NCBI GenBank assembly: GCA_020081605.1
Contig: JAHREC010000045.1
Location: forward strand, 1,612,001 to 1,676,000
From: Albifimbria verrucaria
Taxonomy: Eukaryota; Ascomycota; Sordariomycetes; Hypocreales; Stachybotryaceae
Direction: 5' to 3'
Length of the DNA stretch: 64,000 nt
Each line of letters starts with the position of its first letter. Positions within the stretch are counted from its first letter, which is position 1. The notes under the pieces are model-generated. The model did not search any database and had not been told where the DNA came from. It saw only the letters and a program-made list of their open reading frames with translations. Below are positions 45,911 through 57,759 of this stretch, in pieces. The position numbers were made by a program, and so were the translations under genes.

Positions 45911-48243
45911 ACAAGTAGCAATGCAAACTTGGGCCACTTTTCGGAGACAGGAGAGATTAGATGAGTACGCTCCATGAAGAGAACATAGAATAAAGCAATA
46001 TGTGGCATTTGCTCTTGATGATAACTGTACTGTCTTCCTTGCTTCATTATGGCCGGACTGGAGTCTCCCATCGACCTCGTACCGCAGCTGAAACCAAGGT
46101 TATCTTCATTTCAAGTGGCACTTCCAGTCTTCTTTTGGGACCTCCAAGAATACTTCGTGATTGTAAGGAGGCTAGCCACCGCGCCAGTTTCTCAACATCG
46201 ACACGCCATGCTGCGTGATAAGCAAATTGAGGAACGAGTTCACGAGAGTCTTCCTTCGAGATTCCTTGTAAAGGTTAACTGTACGTAACGTATGTCTTGG
46301 ATCCAGGGAAAACTACCCGATAACGAGTCAATGGATGATGACTCTCAAGAACTATATCAACGTCTGGATGAGGCCATGTTAGTCTCAAACGGCTCCTCAA
46401 GACATTCCAAAAAATTGAGCGGCTAATTCTTCGTTTCATTTAGGCAAGAGAAAAGACAATGGAATTTTGAGTAAATTACAAAGCCCCATTTTCCAAGAAC
46501 CGATTAAGATATAGAAGAGGTCTCTAACTTATTGCCAGACTTAAGTCGTTGCTAATCACGACTCAGAATACAATGATCAGCCAGGAATTCCAAGCCCATA
46601 GTCAATGGACGTTGCCTGGTTATAACCCGACCGTCTTTTATGTAAGCACCGTGGACTATTGGAGCATAAGAGAGCAGCCCGGGAAATTTCATCGCCTCAT
46701 TTAAATCTTTCAGGGATTTTGGAATTGCGAAAACATTGCATGGCAGTTTTGGGTAGTTCTCTACAAAGAGCAGCCACTGAATATATCAAAACCCAAATTC
46801 CAGCCTTTTTAGCAGACATATCGTTGTTTCTCCAAGCCTCACCGAGAACCACAGATACTCTCCGGAGCACAGAAGAGAAATTGAAACACGTCAGTGTACT
46901 GTGTAAAATTTGGATATAAATTGTGCTGGCTAACGTGTGATAAACCGTCAGATCCACATCTCCACGAATACTTTCAGCCGATTGCCCACCAATCTCAAAC
47001 TGGATTTTGAAGATTTGTTCTTTAATGGTAGATTAGTATTTTTGACTCTAATAAACACGACGAATGACACAATGCAGGTCAGCAAGTCGTCACCTGGAGT
47101 CAAATAGCATCCGACAAGGTGGATGCGTGGTCTACAGTCAGTGCACATTTGTTTCGAAATTGTTCTTATGCTCATGAAAAACTGACTTGCTTATTAGTGG
47201 CATCATTGTATTTCTCCCAATAAACAATTTACTTTCTAGGAGCGACATCTTTGGAGGTTATGCTAACAATGTAAAGCGACATTTATAGAATTTTGCCATA
47301 GTTACGGACACTGGACAACACGTACAGTTGGTTCACATGATTGGAACTCTGAAGCACTTGATGGAGTGAGACTAGACGTAAAGAATTATTGGAACGACCT
47401 TCTGAAAGTGATTGAGCGCTACCGATCAGATCTCAAAGCCACTGTAAGAGGCATTACCAAGACAGTTGCTAATCAGTTAAGTAAGGTTTGGCCAGTTCTT
47501 CTATTCATCTATGGTTTTGGAAACTTATAGTCAAAGAACATTTAAAATTGTTCAACTTGAATTGAACCCGTTAAATGCTTTCTAATCGAATTGTTAGGAA
47601 AAACTGGGAAGACAACGGCGGAATTCACGAGCACCTTATTTGGGTGCTTGTCGCCAATCAGCATTCTATCATCGACAGCTTGGATAGAGCCTTCGATGAT
47701 TTTCTGTCCAATATAAAGTGAGCATGAGCCGGCAAATCGCCATCAAGCGCTTAAAGATTGAAGAACACTAATGCTGGTCTAGTATTCTCTTCATTGATAC
47801 CACATCTGGCATCAGGACTTCTTTCATTGGAAAAGCCATGGAGCCGTTTTATGTTCATGCCCAAAATCAGGATGATCAGCAAAAATACTTTCCATGAGAT
47901 CCTGTTTGGCAGGTAGCTAACAAATACTTTGTCCAGGACCTGGCTCCCACTCGCGACGGGTGAAAATCATGTGTACCGCTTTCAGAGACCAGAATTTATT
48001 TCAAAATTTAGTGGGAAGTTGTACGAATAGACTCAACCTACACGCGGAAGCTCTTGGCTTGGCGGCCCAGACTAGAGTTGAATCTCATCTGAGCTACTTG
48101 GACTGTACATTCCAGCTCATACGTGAGCATAGTGTTCATGGAGAGTCTCAGAGTAACTCAAATATCACCGACAGCGTGACCCAAGCTATAGGGCATGGTA
48201 CAAAGGAGATTAAAAGCTTATGGCTTCAGTTGATACTTTGATA
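45911..48243 (+). pseudogene. Degenerate coding tract, product not identified
   Basis: Several stretches look protein-coding on the plus strand but cannot be joined into one frame: 46049-46288 (QVALPVFFWDLQEYFVIVRR), about 46300-46380 (DDDSQELYQRLDEAM), 46600-46640 (LPGYNP), 46659-46919 (long helical segment EYIKTQIPAFLADISLFLQA), about 47350-47480 and 47960-48241. GT/AG signals occur between some. The order LPGYNP followed by helices faintly recalls the stalk region of dynamin-like GTPases, but no GTPase motif is present and the match is weak. It may be a gene with many missing bases or a true remnant. Confidence 0.3.
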
Positions 48244-49882
48244 GACATCTGATAATCAGTTGGTATGGTTTATGTATTATGAAGCTTCGCTGAAGTGTCA
48301 GATACCTATTTCCTACTGTTCAGACGAATTACAAACTATTGCAAAGATCAATAAGTTAAACTCTAGTACGTGGTCTAGTTTAGTGGAACTTCCACCAAAC
48401 TCGTCTAATTGAGGGCAGATGGACGTGCTGATTTCTTGAGGCAGACTCTAGGCAGTTCCAGGTAGTATAGGCTGGTTAAGTAATTGACATGAGATGATAT
48501 AGGAATAACAATATAAATATGGTTTATATTAATGTACATCTTAACTGGTAACTTTTGATTAGGCTCGGCATTTGCACCTGGCGAAGATTATGCGGCCTAA
48601 GTCGTTTCATCGTAGCTGAGCTCTAACCATGCTACTAAAACCACAGCTGAATCAAAGGGGTTTATCATCTGAACTTACTTTTCTTGCCTTCTTTTGGGAG
48701 AGTAAACCTACTACAAAGGCTTAGTATCAAATGATGCATTAAAACAACACATTGGTTATCGAAACTAGCCCAAGTTCCTCCTAACAAATCCAAGACCTTC
48801 AATAAAAATGCACGTTGACTGAGAGCGCAAGTTATAATATTTGCATTTCCTTCAGAATATTTTCGTTTAGTCATAATAGCGTATCTTTTTCGTGGAATCG
48901 TCTGTTTATGTAGGGTGGTTTGTCCCCGTTCTAGACCAGGCAAGAATATGATGTCCAAGATCGGAACTGCTTAGCCTTAACGACCAATAGTATGTTTCCT
49001 GTGACAACGCCTTCCAAAAACAATGGAAGACGGCCGTAAATTTCTGTCTCAATCTTTTCAGTCACCAGGGCAAGGATGGGCGGACGCAAGCCACTCATAA
49101 ACAGACTGGTCTGGACTCCTCCCATGGGCATTGATGCGCTAACTGCACCGTTCGCCGACGGACGCCACTTAAGCCACTGGAATGATTAAACCAGTCCGTC
49201 GGTAACCCCTGGCTAGACATGTCTGTGCCGTCTACCCTTAATCTGTATGCTTAAATGAAATTACGGCATTACTACTTGTTAACTAACGGTGTTGTCCTCC
49301 AAGCTGTCGGGAATTGCGCCGAGTTTCAATCGTTGATTAGTCCATTTTTTAAAGAGTTAAGTAGACAGGCGGTTGCTCGCTTCATTTTCTCCTCTTTGTT
49401 AACCTGTTTCTATTCCAAACATGGATCTTCAAAGAGGCCACCCATGTCTCAACTTGTTGTGACTACAGTTAGACATCTTGTGGCTAGCTTCCCATTGATG
49501 CCACTCAAATCCCCCTGTCAGACGATGCTTATTATCGCACGGGCCATGGCCGTTGAGTCGGCCAGCGATCAGGCACGGCACTAATTGACGCCAACACCAT
49601 CAGCTGAAGCTTAGCTACCAATAGTCCAGAATACGCTCGGTAATGAGACACATCCTCTTAGTCCCAGGCCAATTCGAGAAGTCGACTTGCCTGTTCTTGG
49701 GCAAGGAAGCCTGTACAAGGCATAGACAAGAGAGACAACAAGCGCCTCGTTGCACTGACCAGTAATGTCACACCTCGTGTACTCCCCTACCTCACATACA
49801 TAAGTCAGTCATGCGCTTCCCACAGAACGAGAATCGTCAGCTCTTAAGGTCTATTCACCAAACGTGATTTTGTCCAGGAAAT
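48244..49882. other. AT-rich intergenic region, nothing identified
   Basis: Minus-strand ORFs at 48665-48958 and 48931-49131 overlap in different frames and could be parts of one broken gene, but no family is recognised. The remainder has no coding signal. Confidence 0.4.
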
Positions 49883-51105
49883 ATGAAGTCAGTCATTTTT
49901 GCTGCTTTTGCAGCAATTCTCCCGGGTTTCACCTCCGGCCAAGCCTGCAACGCGGATAACTGTTTGCGTGGTCTCAAAGTTACATCTCGACCCGGTCTGG
50001 AGGACTGCAAATCATATCTACGTACAACCATCACACCTGCAACCTCGTATGTACACACTTGTTTCACCGCTTTATATATTTTGCTGACTTTATTACTCGC
50101 AGCACTGTGACTGCGACAGTAACAGAGACAGCGAATGTGACACCGACTATTTACTATGATGTTACCGAGTCTCGCCTTATCTTAGTGACAGTCACAGCTA
50201 CCGATGCCCGTGTACGTGGTAAATTTTATTTTTAAACGATCTAGACCCATTAAAAGCCTTGATTGCTGACAATCTTTCAGACCCGAACTACTTTCACCAC
50301 TACTACACAGACGGTTAATCGCGTGGTGAATGTCAATGGCAAGCGACAGGTGACAGCCATTCCCTCTGGTATTCCCGCATACGCAAGCCCCTGTTCGGGA
50401 GCTGTTCGTTACTCCAGCGCTTGCTCTTGTCTCGGAGCCAAGGCTGCAACTCTCACGGCTGAGGCTCCTACCGTGACCGTGACCAAGACTGATACACTTA
50501 CTGTGTCACCTGTTACTGTCAGCCTCCCATCTACAGTTGCAACTGAGGATGTGAGCACAACCGTGGCGACTGCTACTCTCACCACTACAGTGACTACTAT
50601 CCGCGCCACTGAGACTGCCACCGTCTTCTTCGATATCCTACCCCAGTGCGCAGATCTCGTCGCTCGCAACAAGCTTTACATGAGTGCCGGCCCGAATCGC
50701 TCTATTGACTTACGAAATGACCTTGTATATATTTATCCTTACACAGAGGATGGACACAGCCGTTGCTGCACCACTTGCTACGACGTTCTTGATTGCACTA
50801 TCTTTACGTGAGTTCTAACCTTTCATACCGCCCCACGCTGTTTCCCTTATCATCTTCTATTCTTTCCCTTTCTGCTTCGAGTTAAATTTGTCAATGATGA
50901 ATTCCCAGAACTGACTTGGGACCAACTTCCTACGATTAGCTTTGACAACATCGGTAATGGTTACGGCCGCTGTATGTTCTATGTGAACAGGGACCCGATT
51001 CAACGGAACCAGAGCCCACAATGCCCCAAGGGTATTGTTTTTGGCGCAAGCACGGCTCCTGGAGGCCCTACAGGGTTCGGCCTAGGCCCCTGCTTCCGTG
51101 ACTAG
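49883..51105 (+). CDS. Secreted Thr-rich protein with Cys-rich ends
   Basis: The start MKSVIFAAFAAILPGFTSG is a clear signal peptide. About four exons: a short N-terminal Cys segment (QACNADNCLRGL, LEDC), a long Thr/Val-rich region (TVTATVTETANVTPT, TVTVTKTDTLTVSPVTVS) expected to be heavily O-glycosylated, and a C-terminal Cys-rich domain (CADLVARN, HSRCCTTCYDVLDC, YGRCMFYVNRD, QCPKG, GPCFRD). The layout is common in fungal secreted surface proteins and candidate effectors. The join into the last exon near 50910 does not keep frame as written, probably because of missing bases. Stop TAG 51103-51105. No GPI signal. Function unknown. Confidence 0.7.
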
Positions 51106-51875
51106 TCTAAATCTTTTCCTTTGGGGACGATACTCTATAGAGGGAATGGTACCAATCGCTCAATCACAGCCTGTTGGAGGAAAAGTTAAAGGAATTTGAA
51201 AGAAAAAAAAGAGACAATAGGTATTGCTTGTCTGTGGCAGTGTTGAGCGTTTTCTATATCACGATTTGTCACTCTCCCCAAGTGCCGAGTTTAACGGGCG
51301 CCGCGAGGACCCGCGAGCTATGCGGGATCAATAAGCAAAATGTTTAATTTCACCTTCGCCAAGCATCCAGAAGCTGTATGGGCGAAAGTTCTTACCGGTT
51401 TCGTTCTAGTGCTCGCCAGTTATGTGGTCGATCTTGTCGTCACGATCGCTCCATACGCCTTAAGCTTACAGGGGATATTTCTAAGCAATAGAGACAAGTG
51501 GCCACTGTGGGTTATGCAGAGGTGATTCGGGGTCCTTGGCGCGAGTTCAGACAGGACAAGTCTATTGCGGAGTTTGAAGCCCCATGTGCGCAGCCTTGCG
51601 GATCTGGAACCAAAGCTGCATTCTAGGCCACTGCTTACTCACGTTGTGTAACAAGAAACCATGGCAGGATGCTACTAGTCCTCGCCTAGTGAAAATCCGC
51701 CTGTGTCAATCGTACAGGCTCCACGCCGCCAAGTTATGTCTTTCACTACTGCGGAGTGCCTGTCTATTTAAACTCACCCGATTCATATATAATTCGTACC
51801 AACCTCGAAGTTTATCGTTCTTTTGATCAGAACCAAGAAAACAATCACATACATCTCAGTTTCTACATTTTCATA
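51106..51875. other. Intergenic region upstream of NmrA-like gene
   Basis: A 61-codon ORF at 51340-51525 has a hydrophobic stretch but no support as a gene. A TATTTAAA box at 51765-51772 lies about 104 bases before the NmrA-like start. Confidence 0.5.
51765..51772 (+). promoter_or_regulatory. TATA-like box of the NmrA-like gene
   Basis: TATTTAAA, 104 bases before ATG 51876. Confidence 0.4.
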
Positions 51876-52883
51876 ATGGTATCTCAAGTCACGGTAGTTC
51901 CCGCCTCGTCGCAATCAGGCCGCGAGACCATCCGTTCTCTCTTAGCTTCCAATCAGGACGTTTCTGTGCGAGCAATCTATCGAGATCCTTCCAAAGCACT
52001 ACCTGAATTTACTGCGAATCCGAGATTCAATGCTGTAAAGGGTGACGTTTCCAGTGGCACTGGTCTCGATTTTTCAGACTCTGATGCTGTTCTCTACGTG
52101 CCACCTCCGACGCATGATGGTGCCGATCAAGCCGAGCATGCTACACAGACTGCACAGAATGTAGCAGCTGCCTTGAGAAAGGCAAACATCAAGAAGCTAA
52201 TTCTTCACTCTGCAATGGGTGCTCAGCATGAGAGTGGTATTGTAAGACCTTGGTGCCAATATTCAGTACAATTGGAATACGGGCTAATAAATCGTGGTAA
52301 CAGGGTATTCTAGAGCTAAATCATATCACCGATACCATACTGAAAGACGCTGTGCCACAAGTCGTGATTATAAAACCAGGCTGGTTCTTTGAGATGTGGG
52401 CTTCGGCTCTTCAATCAATGCAATCAGATAATCCAAGCTTTGAGTCGGCTTTCTCGCCACCTGACTACCAGTTTCCACAAGTATGTTCCCACGCTCTTGA
52501 ATATTACTTTCTTGCAGGATATGCTAACGAGTGTAGGTGAGCGTTCGTGATGTGGGTGAGATTTGTGCTCAGGCTCTGCTTGACGAGTCACCCAAGGCTA
52601 GTCCTTTCTACGTGGACGTGGTAGGCCCTCGCGATTATAGTTCTCTTGATATCAAGCATGCGATTGAAGAAGTTACTGGCAAAGAAGGCTCACTTGTCAC
52701 TATTCCTAAAGGGAGCTCTCTCAGTTCTTCTCCAAGGTTGTGCCTGAGAAGTACGTGTCGGGGTATGTGGAAATGATAAATGCCATTCTTCCTGGCGGCA
52801 TCATCCATGAGCAGCCGGGCTTCGGGGATAATGTCGTACAGGGCAAGTTAGAATTGGCTGATGCGTTGCGCAATCTGCCATAG
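51876..52883 (+). CDS. NmrA-like NAD(P)-binding protein
   Basis: Three exons with introns about 52242-52303 and 52481-52536, giving about 290 residues. The start MVSQVTVVPASSQSGRETIR carries a variant of the Rossmann dinucleotide loop, followed by RAIYRDPSKA, GDVSSG, DAVLYVPPPT, KLILHSAMGAQHESG, VVIIKPGWFFEMWA, VSVRDVGEICAQAL and DVVGPRDYS, the pattern of atypical SDR/NmrA proteins. These act as redox sensors or reductases; the substrate is unknown. A GGG run at 52711-52713 lacks one base: with it, the end reads LSQFFSKVVPEKYVSGYVEM and finishes at TAG 52881-52883. A TATTTAAA box is well placed. Confidence 0.82.
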
Positions 52884-54307
52884 TAGTATAGGGTTAATTA
52901 AGTTCTTCAAGGCCTCTTCACCTACTATGGATCACTTGCAACTCTTATGTATAGATCTGTCTTGCACATCAAAATTTTCATTTCACATCATTCAGCTGTT
53001 GTAATAGCAGTATGCTTTCGAAGGCGATATGTTTTGATCGTCCGCCATAGCTTCACCCCACATGCAACTCAACTGGTCAGACACTGGCTGTAGGTTTGAA
53101 CCTTTTCTATGGAATATGATTGTCGTCCTATATGGGGGCTTGTATTTGTATGGTTAAGCAAATTCAATTATGAGGGCATTAAATCTATTGGAAAGACGAT
53201 CTCCATTTCCAATTGCTTAATTGATCTGTTTGCTTGTCTTGAATGTTAAAACTGAAACTAGTGAAGCAGCCAGCAGAGAATATCATTCCCTGATTTGCAC
53301 GTTCAGCCCGCCCCTAATCTGCGTCAAGAATGGCAGAAGCGTTAATTGGAGGAAAGAAATGGGGCGATGCCAGCCAAATGCGAGATGCCTAATTGAGGCG
53401 ATTCAGCAGGCCACCGAGTTCTCATGGCGGGGAATGGTGGTAACGCCCTCATACTTGGAGACCATCGGAAGGACGATCTTGACGCAACAAAATCCTATTC
53501 TAATTCTCTAGAACATGGTTAATATTGGAAAGTTCGAGTTATAAATTACGGAATGAGCGGTCTAAAGGACAGCCAGTGGTATGGATTGCGTGTTGTCAAC
53601 GGCAGCCTTTTGCTAGAACTCCAATAGTTTATTATCCGTCCCTTTATAAATTATGTTCAGTGATGTTATAGTTAACAAGGAGAGCCTCAAATCCGTGGTG
53701 TCTATCCAAGGTTCGGTACCCCACGTCATCAGCTGTCAGTGTCTCTGATACTCTTTACCAACGCTTGACGAACAAACTGTATGGTTGCTGTCACAACTAA
53801 TTTTGACATGGATTTGCAAATCATATGTCCATAAAGCTAATTGATCGGCATTAAATAGTTTCTCTGGCCTGCCGTATTGTCAAAACGGTTTAGCTCTCAC
53901 AGCATGAAGTAGCTGAAATGTATAACCACGCCTTCACATACTACCCCACGTTGCACCTGATATGCAGCTCCAACGACTCACACCCATGGCATAATTGGAT
54001 CAGCGATCAGTCGTGCATAACCGAGCGTGACACAGGATACCCAGTTGCAGATTTGGCATTAAAAACGGTACAGGTCAGCTTTCAGCTACCATACCCACTG
54101 TTGGTCTTTATGGGTTCATTCAAGTTCTTGGAACAATTACTTCAAATCAGGCTGTATGGCTGACAGCCTCAGATGTACTTCACCGTAGCCAGCATTCTCT
54201 CAAAGTATTTAAAGGTGTCCAGATTCCGGATACAAGAGAAGGTACTCGCCTTATCTTGAAGCTAGTAATATATGAATGGTACTTTTTAATCCATCATTTT
54301 AGCCACA
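52884..54307. other. Intergenic, nothing identified
   Basis: 1.4 kb without supported ORFs. A TATTTAAA box at 54206-54213 precedes the lectin-like gene. Confidence 0.5.
54206..54213 (+). promoter_or_regulatory. TATA-like box of the lectin-like gene
   Basis: TATTTAAA, 95 bases before ATG 54308. Confidence 0.4.
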
Positions 54308-55009
54308 ATGCCTTATTTCGAATCTCTCGACGGTGCTATCGTCAGTTTCCTTAACTACGGTAATGGATTAGCAATTGATCTCAAACTATCAGGTAAGTTT
54401 AGTCCATATATTCATCATCCAGCGAGCTTACAAAATGGCAGGTGGTGCTGAGCGAGGAACACCAATTTTTGGCTTCCAATTCCATGGCCACGGAAATCAG
54501 CAATGGAAGCTTGAGCGGGTCAAAGATGGCAGTGTCTGGCCTGTCTACATGATTCGAAATGTCCAATTCGGAAGTAAGATTCATTCACCTCCTGCCAAAT
54601 TCTTTGGAGCTGTTATACAGCAGCTAACAAAATTCATATGTAGCTTGCATTGACTTAAGTGAGAATACCAATGGTGCCCGCGTGAAAGGCTGGCCTGGTA
54701 ATGATACATCCAACAAACATCAACTCTGGCGACTCGTTACGGCTGATGCAAAGGGCCGTATATTCATGTAGGCAATTGAAGTAACTCTAGTTGGCTCCCT
54801 ACTTACCACGATAGGATCCAAAACATCGGTACGAATACATATCTCGATCTACGTGGAGGTGGCACAGAGCCTAGGTGAGTTGCTTGACTTGCAAATGTAA
54901 TCACCCTTACGCTAACTCTTTACCATTAAGAACTCCAATCCAAGGGTACGCCGGGCCTGCAAATCACACAAACAAGAATCAGATGTGGAGAATTTTACGC
55001 ATGGACTGA
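54308..55009 (+). CDS. Ricin B-type (QxW) beta-trefoil lectin-like protein
   Basis: Four exons (exon 1 54308-54392, exon 2 from 54442) give about 155 residues with all joins in frame and no missing bases. Three QxW repeats mark the three lobes of a beta-trefoil: NQQWKL, HQLWRLV and NQMWRIL; each is preceded by a segment such as GTNTYLDLRGGG or GTCIDLSENTNG. There is no signal peptide, so it is probably a cytosolic carbohydrate-binding protein. Similar intracellular fungal lectins are used in defence against fungivores or in sugar binding; that role here is inference. There is no catalytic domain. Confidence 0.8.
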
Positions 55010-56678
55010 TTTGAGCCTGATTTATCGTTCCATGTTTGGATCTTTGGGCCAGCCAGAATTCCACTCATTTCACTTGAACCCTCGGTCTAAGTACTGGACA
55101 TTTCATGTACCTGAGATGCAAAAGTAGGAAGCTTAAACATTCGCATATTATATGAAATACTTTGATGCTCCCAAAAAAACACGGAGATGTCAATAACACC
55201 GCGTTCTGTTGATGATGACATCATCAATGAAGCCTCCTCTAAATGACATAGTGTAACTGCTTGACTACTAAGTTCTCAAAGTCGATATCGGAAGAAGAAG
55301 CAAAGAGATGAAACTTATAGCTGCTCTCTAACCAGAGTTTATTGCATTTGCATAGATAACTTTGTTAACCTCCTACTTTATACTTCCAGAAAATTATAAG
55401 ACTACAAAGCGATCTCGAAATGCGCACATATGTAAACAGTAGGATAGTATAAGCAAGAATTCCAACTCTATTCAAAAGGATTCATTGAGCTCGAAAATCA
55501 ATAGCTGGGTCTAATGGAGGACTTTACATGCTCGTAAATTTAGTTTATTTCACATAAACCTCGGCACAAAAATGGATAGATTGCCTACGGCAAAACAGCT
55601 GCTATCGCTCTGGCAGATCATCTCAGCTCCAGCTACAAGAGGGACCATAGCAGGTTGTTCCTTGGTAGTAGAAGATGTTATCTCTTGTGCTTGCAGGTCT
55701 TGTTATAAAAATTGGAATTGCCGCTCTAAATCTTAAAAGCTTCACCATCTGGCTTCTTAGGTCTTAACAGATTTCTTGATTTAATAAGAAAGAAACGATC
55801 ATACCGTTAATTTTCTTATTGATGCGGGAAAAGGGGTAGGCATTTCTCGAAGTCTGAAGGTCATCAAACTCGTCACGTCAAAAATATTGTGTCCAATATT
55901 TCTACATGATGATCAAGTACCTCTCAAGATATGACTCTTGCACTAGGTGCGGATTGTTGAGTTCTGGAAAAAAAAATCTAAAGAAACAAATTGTAACTTC
56001 GCTATTGGTGAATGAGGCTCCATCATGCACAGCTTCAAATTTCTGCCAGCAGTAGTTTCTCTGGCAAACCCTGGGAGAAATGTTGAACAGGTTGATTGTG
56101 TCAGTAAAGCGTTGAAAATTAGCCGTTAGGTCTCATGACAGTCATGCTGCTTCTAATAATAACATTGTAACGTAGCACTCTGCAAGTTCAGTCGCTGCTG
56201 CGGCTGAGATGGGCTGGCATCTCCAGCCACCAGCTCGTACTGCCCGGAATCTACCTATCCAATTCGGGTCTCGCCGGCTGGAGCAACAGTAATGCATTTC
56301 AGCCGTCTGTAATAACGTAATCACGAAAATGCGCCGTCATTCGTATCCAGCAACCAGAGGCTCACACCAGACCATACAGATGCTGAGAATCACTCCAAAC
56401 CGTAGCATGTGTCGCGCCACAATTTGCATGACTTCGTATCTCACTATATCTTGACTTTTAACGTAACATGCAGAGAAATTTACCCGTAAGACTCATAGGT
56501 CATATTCATCTTCGGTCATCATTCGCGGCCGTATAAAAACTCGGGGACATGGCACCTCGAATTCAACTGCATCACACACACTTTCAGCATTACCAACTTA
56601 TCAGATAACATCCAATTAACCCCCAAAGTTGAGCCTCACTCGAAATTTCTTGAGACGCAAATTGCCAGAATCTCAATA
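55010..56678. other. AT-rich intergenic region
   Basis: 1.67 kb with no supported gene. A TATAAAA box at 56532-56538 belongs to the PhiA-like gene. Confidence 0.5.
56532..56538 (+). promoter_or_regulatory. TATA box of the PhiA-like gene
   Basis: TATAAAA, about 140 bases before ATG 56679, followed by a pyrimidine- and CA-rich leader. Confidence 0.5.
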
Positions 56679-57287
56679 ATGAAGACATCTACCATTGTCA
56701 ACGTTCTGGTCGCGGCCGGGTTCGCTACTGCTGCTCCCACTACGGGACAGCCCGCGAAATTTACCGTTATGTCTCTTCGCTCCGCCAGTCCCGTCCACTT
56801 TGGCAAAATTAGTGCTGCCCAGAGCAACCTGTTCCTTCACCTCCCTAGCCAGAATGCCACATGCAACAGCCAGCCAAAATACGATGCAACCTTTTATATC
56901 AAGGATACCGAGCTCTTTCTCTATACACCGCCCAACGCTCCATCCCAGAAGGTCTATGTTGACAGGACTGGAATGGGTTAGTTTTTATATACCATAATTG
57001 ATGCAGCTCTCAGAAATAACAGATTCATAGGTCAAGGCAATATTGGTTACATTACCGGCCCAGAGACTCTGCCCAGCAAAGCGGAGACTAAGGGTTGGCT
57101 GAATGAGGGCAGCTACCTCTCTTTCAATGGCTCAGGCCTGCTCGCTTGCCCCCATAGCACCGACGAAGCCTGGAGCATCTGGGTTTCTGTAGGCACGGAC
57201 AAGCCTCATGGCCTGGAGGGTTGTCTGGGCTTCAACCCCAGGGTTCTACCCGATGATGCCCCCATCCAGTGTTCTTATACTCAGTAG
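56679..57287 (+). CDS. PhiA-like secreted cell-wall protein
   Basis: Two exons joined by an intron at about 56976-57031 (ATGG|GTCAAGG join, MGQGNIGY) encode about 185 residues. The signal peptide MKTSTIVNVLVAAGFATAAP is followed by family features: SLRSASPVHFGKISAAQSNL, KVYVDRTGMGQGNIGYITG, GWLNEGSYLSFNGSGLLACP, AWSIWVSVG and a final CSYTQ. In Aspergillus, PhiA is a secreted wall protein needed for phialide development and is abundant in the medium. The frame is intact. Stop TAG 57285-57287. Confidence 0.85.
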
Positions 57288-57759
57288 TTCAGTGCCAAAA
57301 GTTTCTCCTTACAGGAGCGAAGCTTTTGAGAGCAATTGAGATGTATAGAGAACTAGATACGATTAGAGTTGGGAAACCAGAGCAATAATAGAAACGAAGG
57401 AAACTTGTTATTCATTCCTGTACTAAATTTTTACCGTGCATCTAATTATAAGAAATCCCTTGACTTCCAAAATTTCCCGCCGGACTCATATGTATCATGG
57501 AATTTCATCAGTTAGATTAGTCTTTGTGATTGAACATGTTGTATGCCATATTTAGATCTCAAGGTAATCACGCGTTCAAAAGGGAACTCCTCGATTAGAG
57601 TATAGTTTTTATTGTTTAACTGAACTTCAAAATACAAGTTTGGGAGATTGAATAATCATCCTCCTCCTCGTCGCTATGCCATGCCATATTAAAGTGTAAA
57701 GGGTATTAGATTCTCGTGAAAGATGTCCAGATGAGAACTGGCCTTGGTCGTTTAGTGGT
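57288..57759. other. Convergent intergenic region PhiA-like/Hsp20
   Basis: The 3' flanks only. Confidence 0.55.

Noticed and set aside
29700..49882. RIP as the cause of the disrupted island
   Set aside because: Most breaks are single-base losses, not C-to-T changes; only one stop fits a CpA-to-TpA change clearly, and no duplicated copy is in the window.
53085..53110. tRNA-like B box (GGTTCAAACC on the minus strand)
   Set aside because: The flanking bases do not form a T stem or an acceptor stem, and no A box lies at the right distance.
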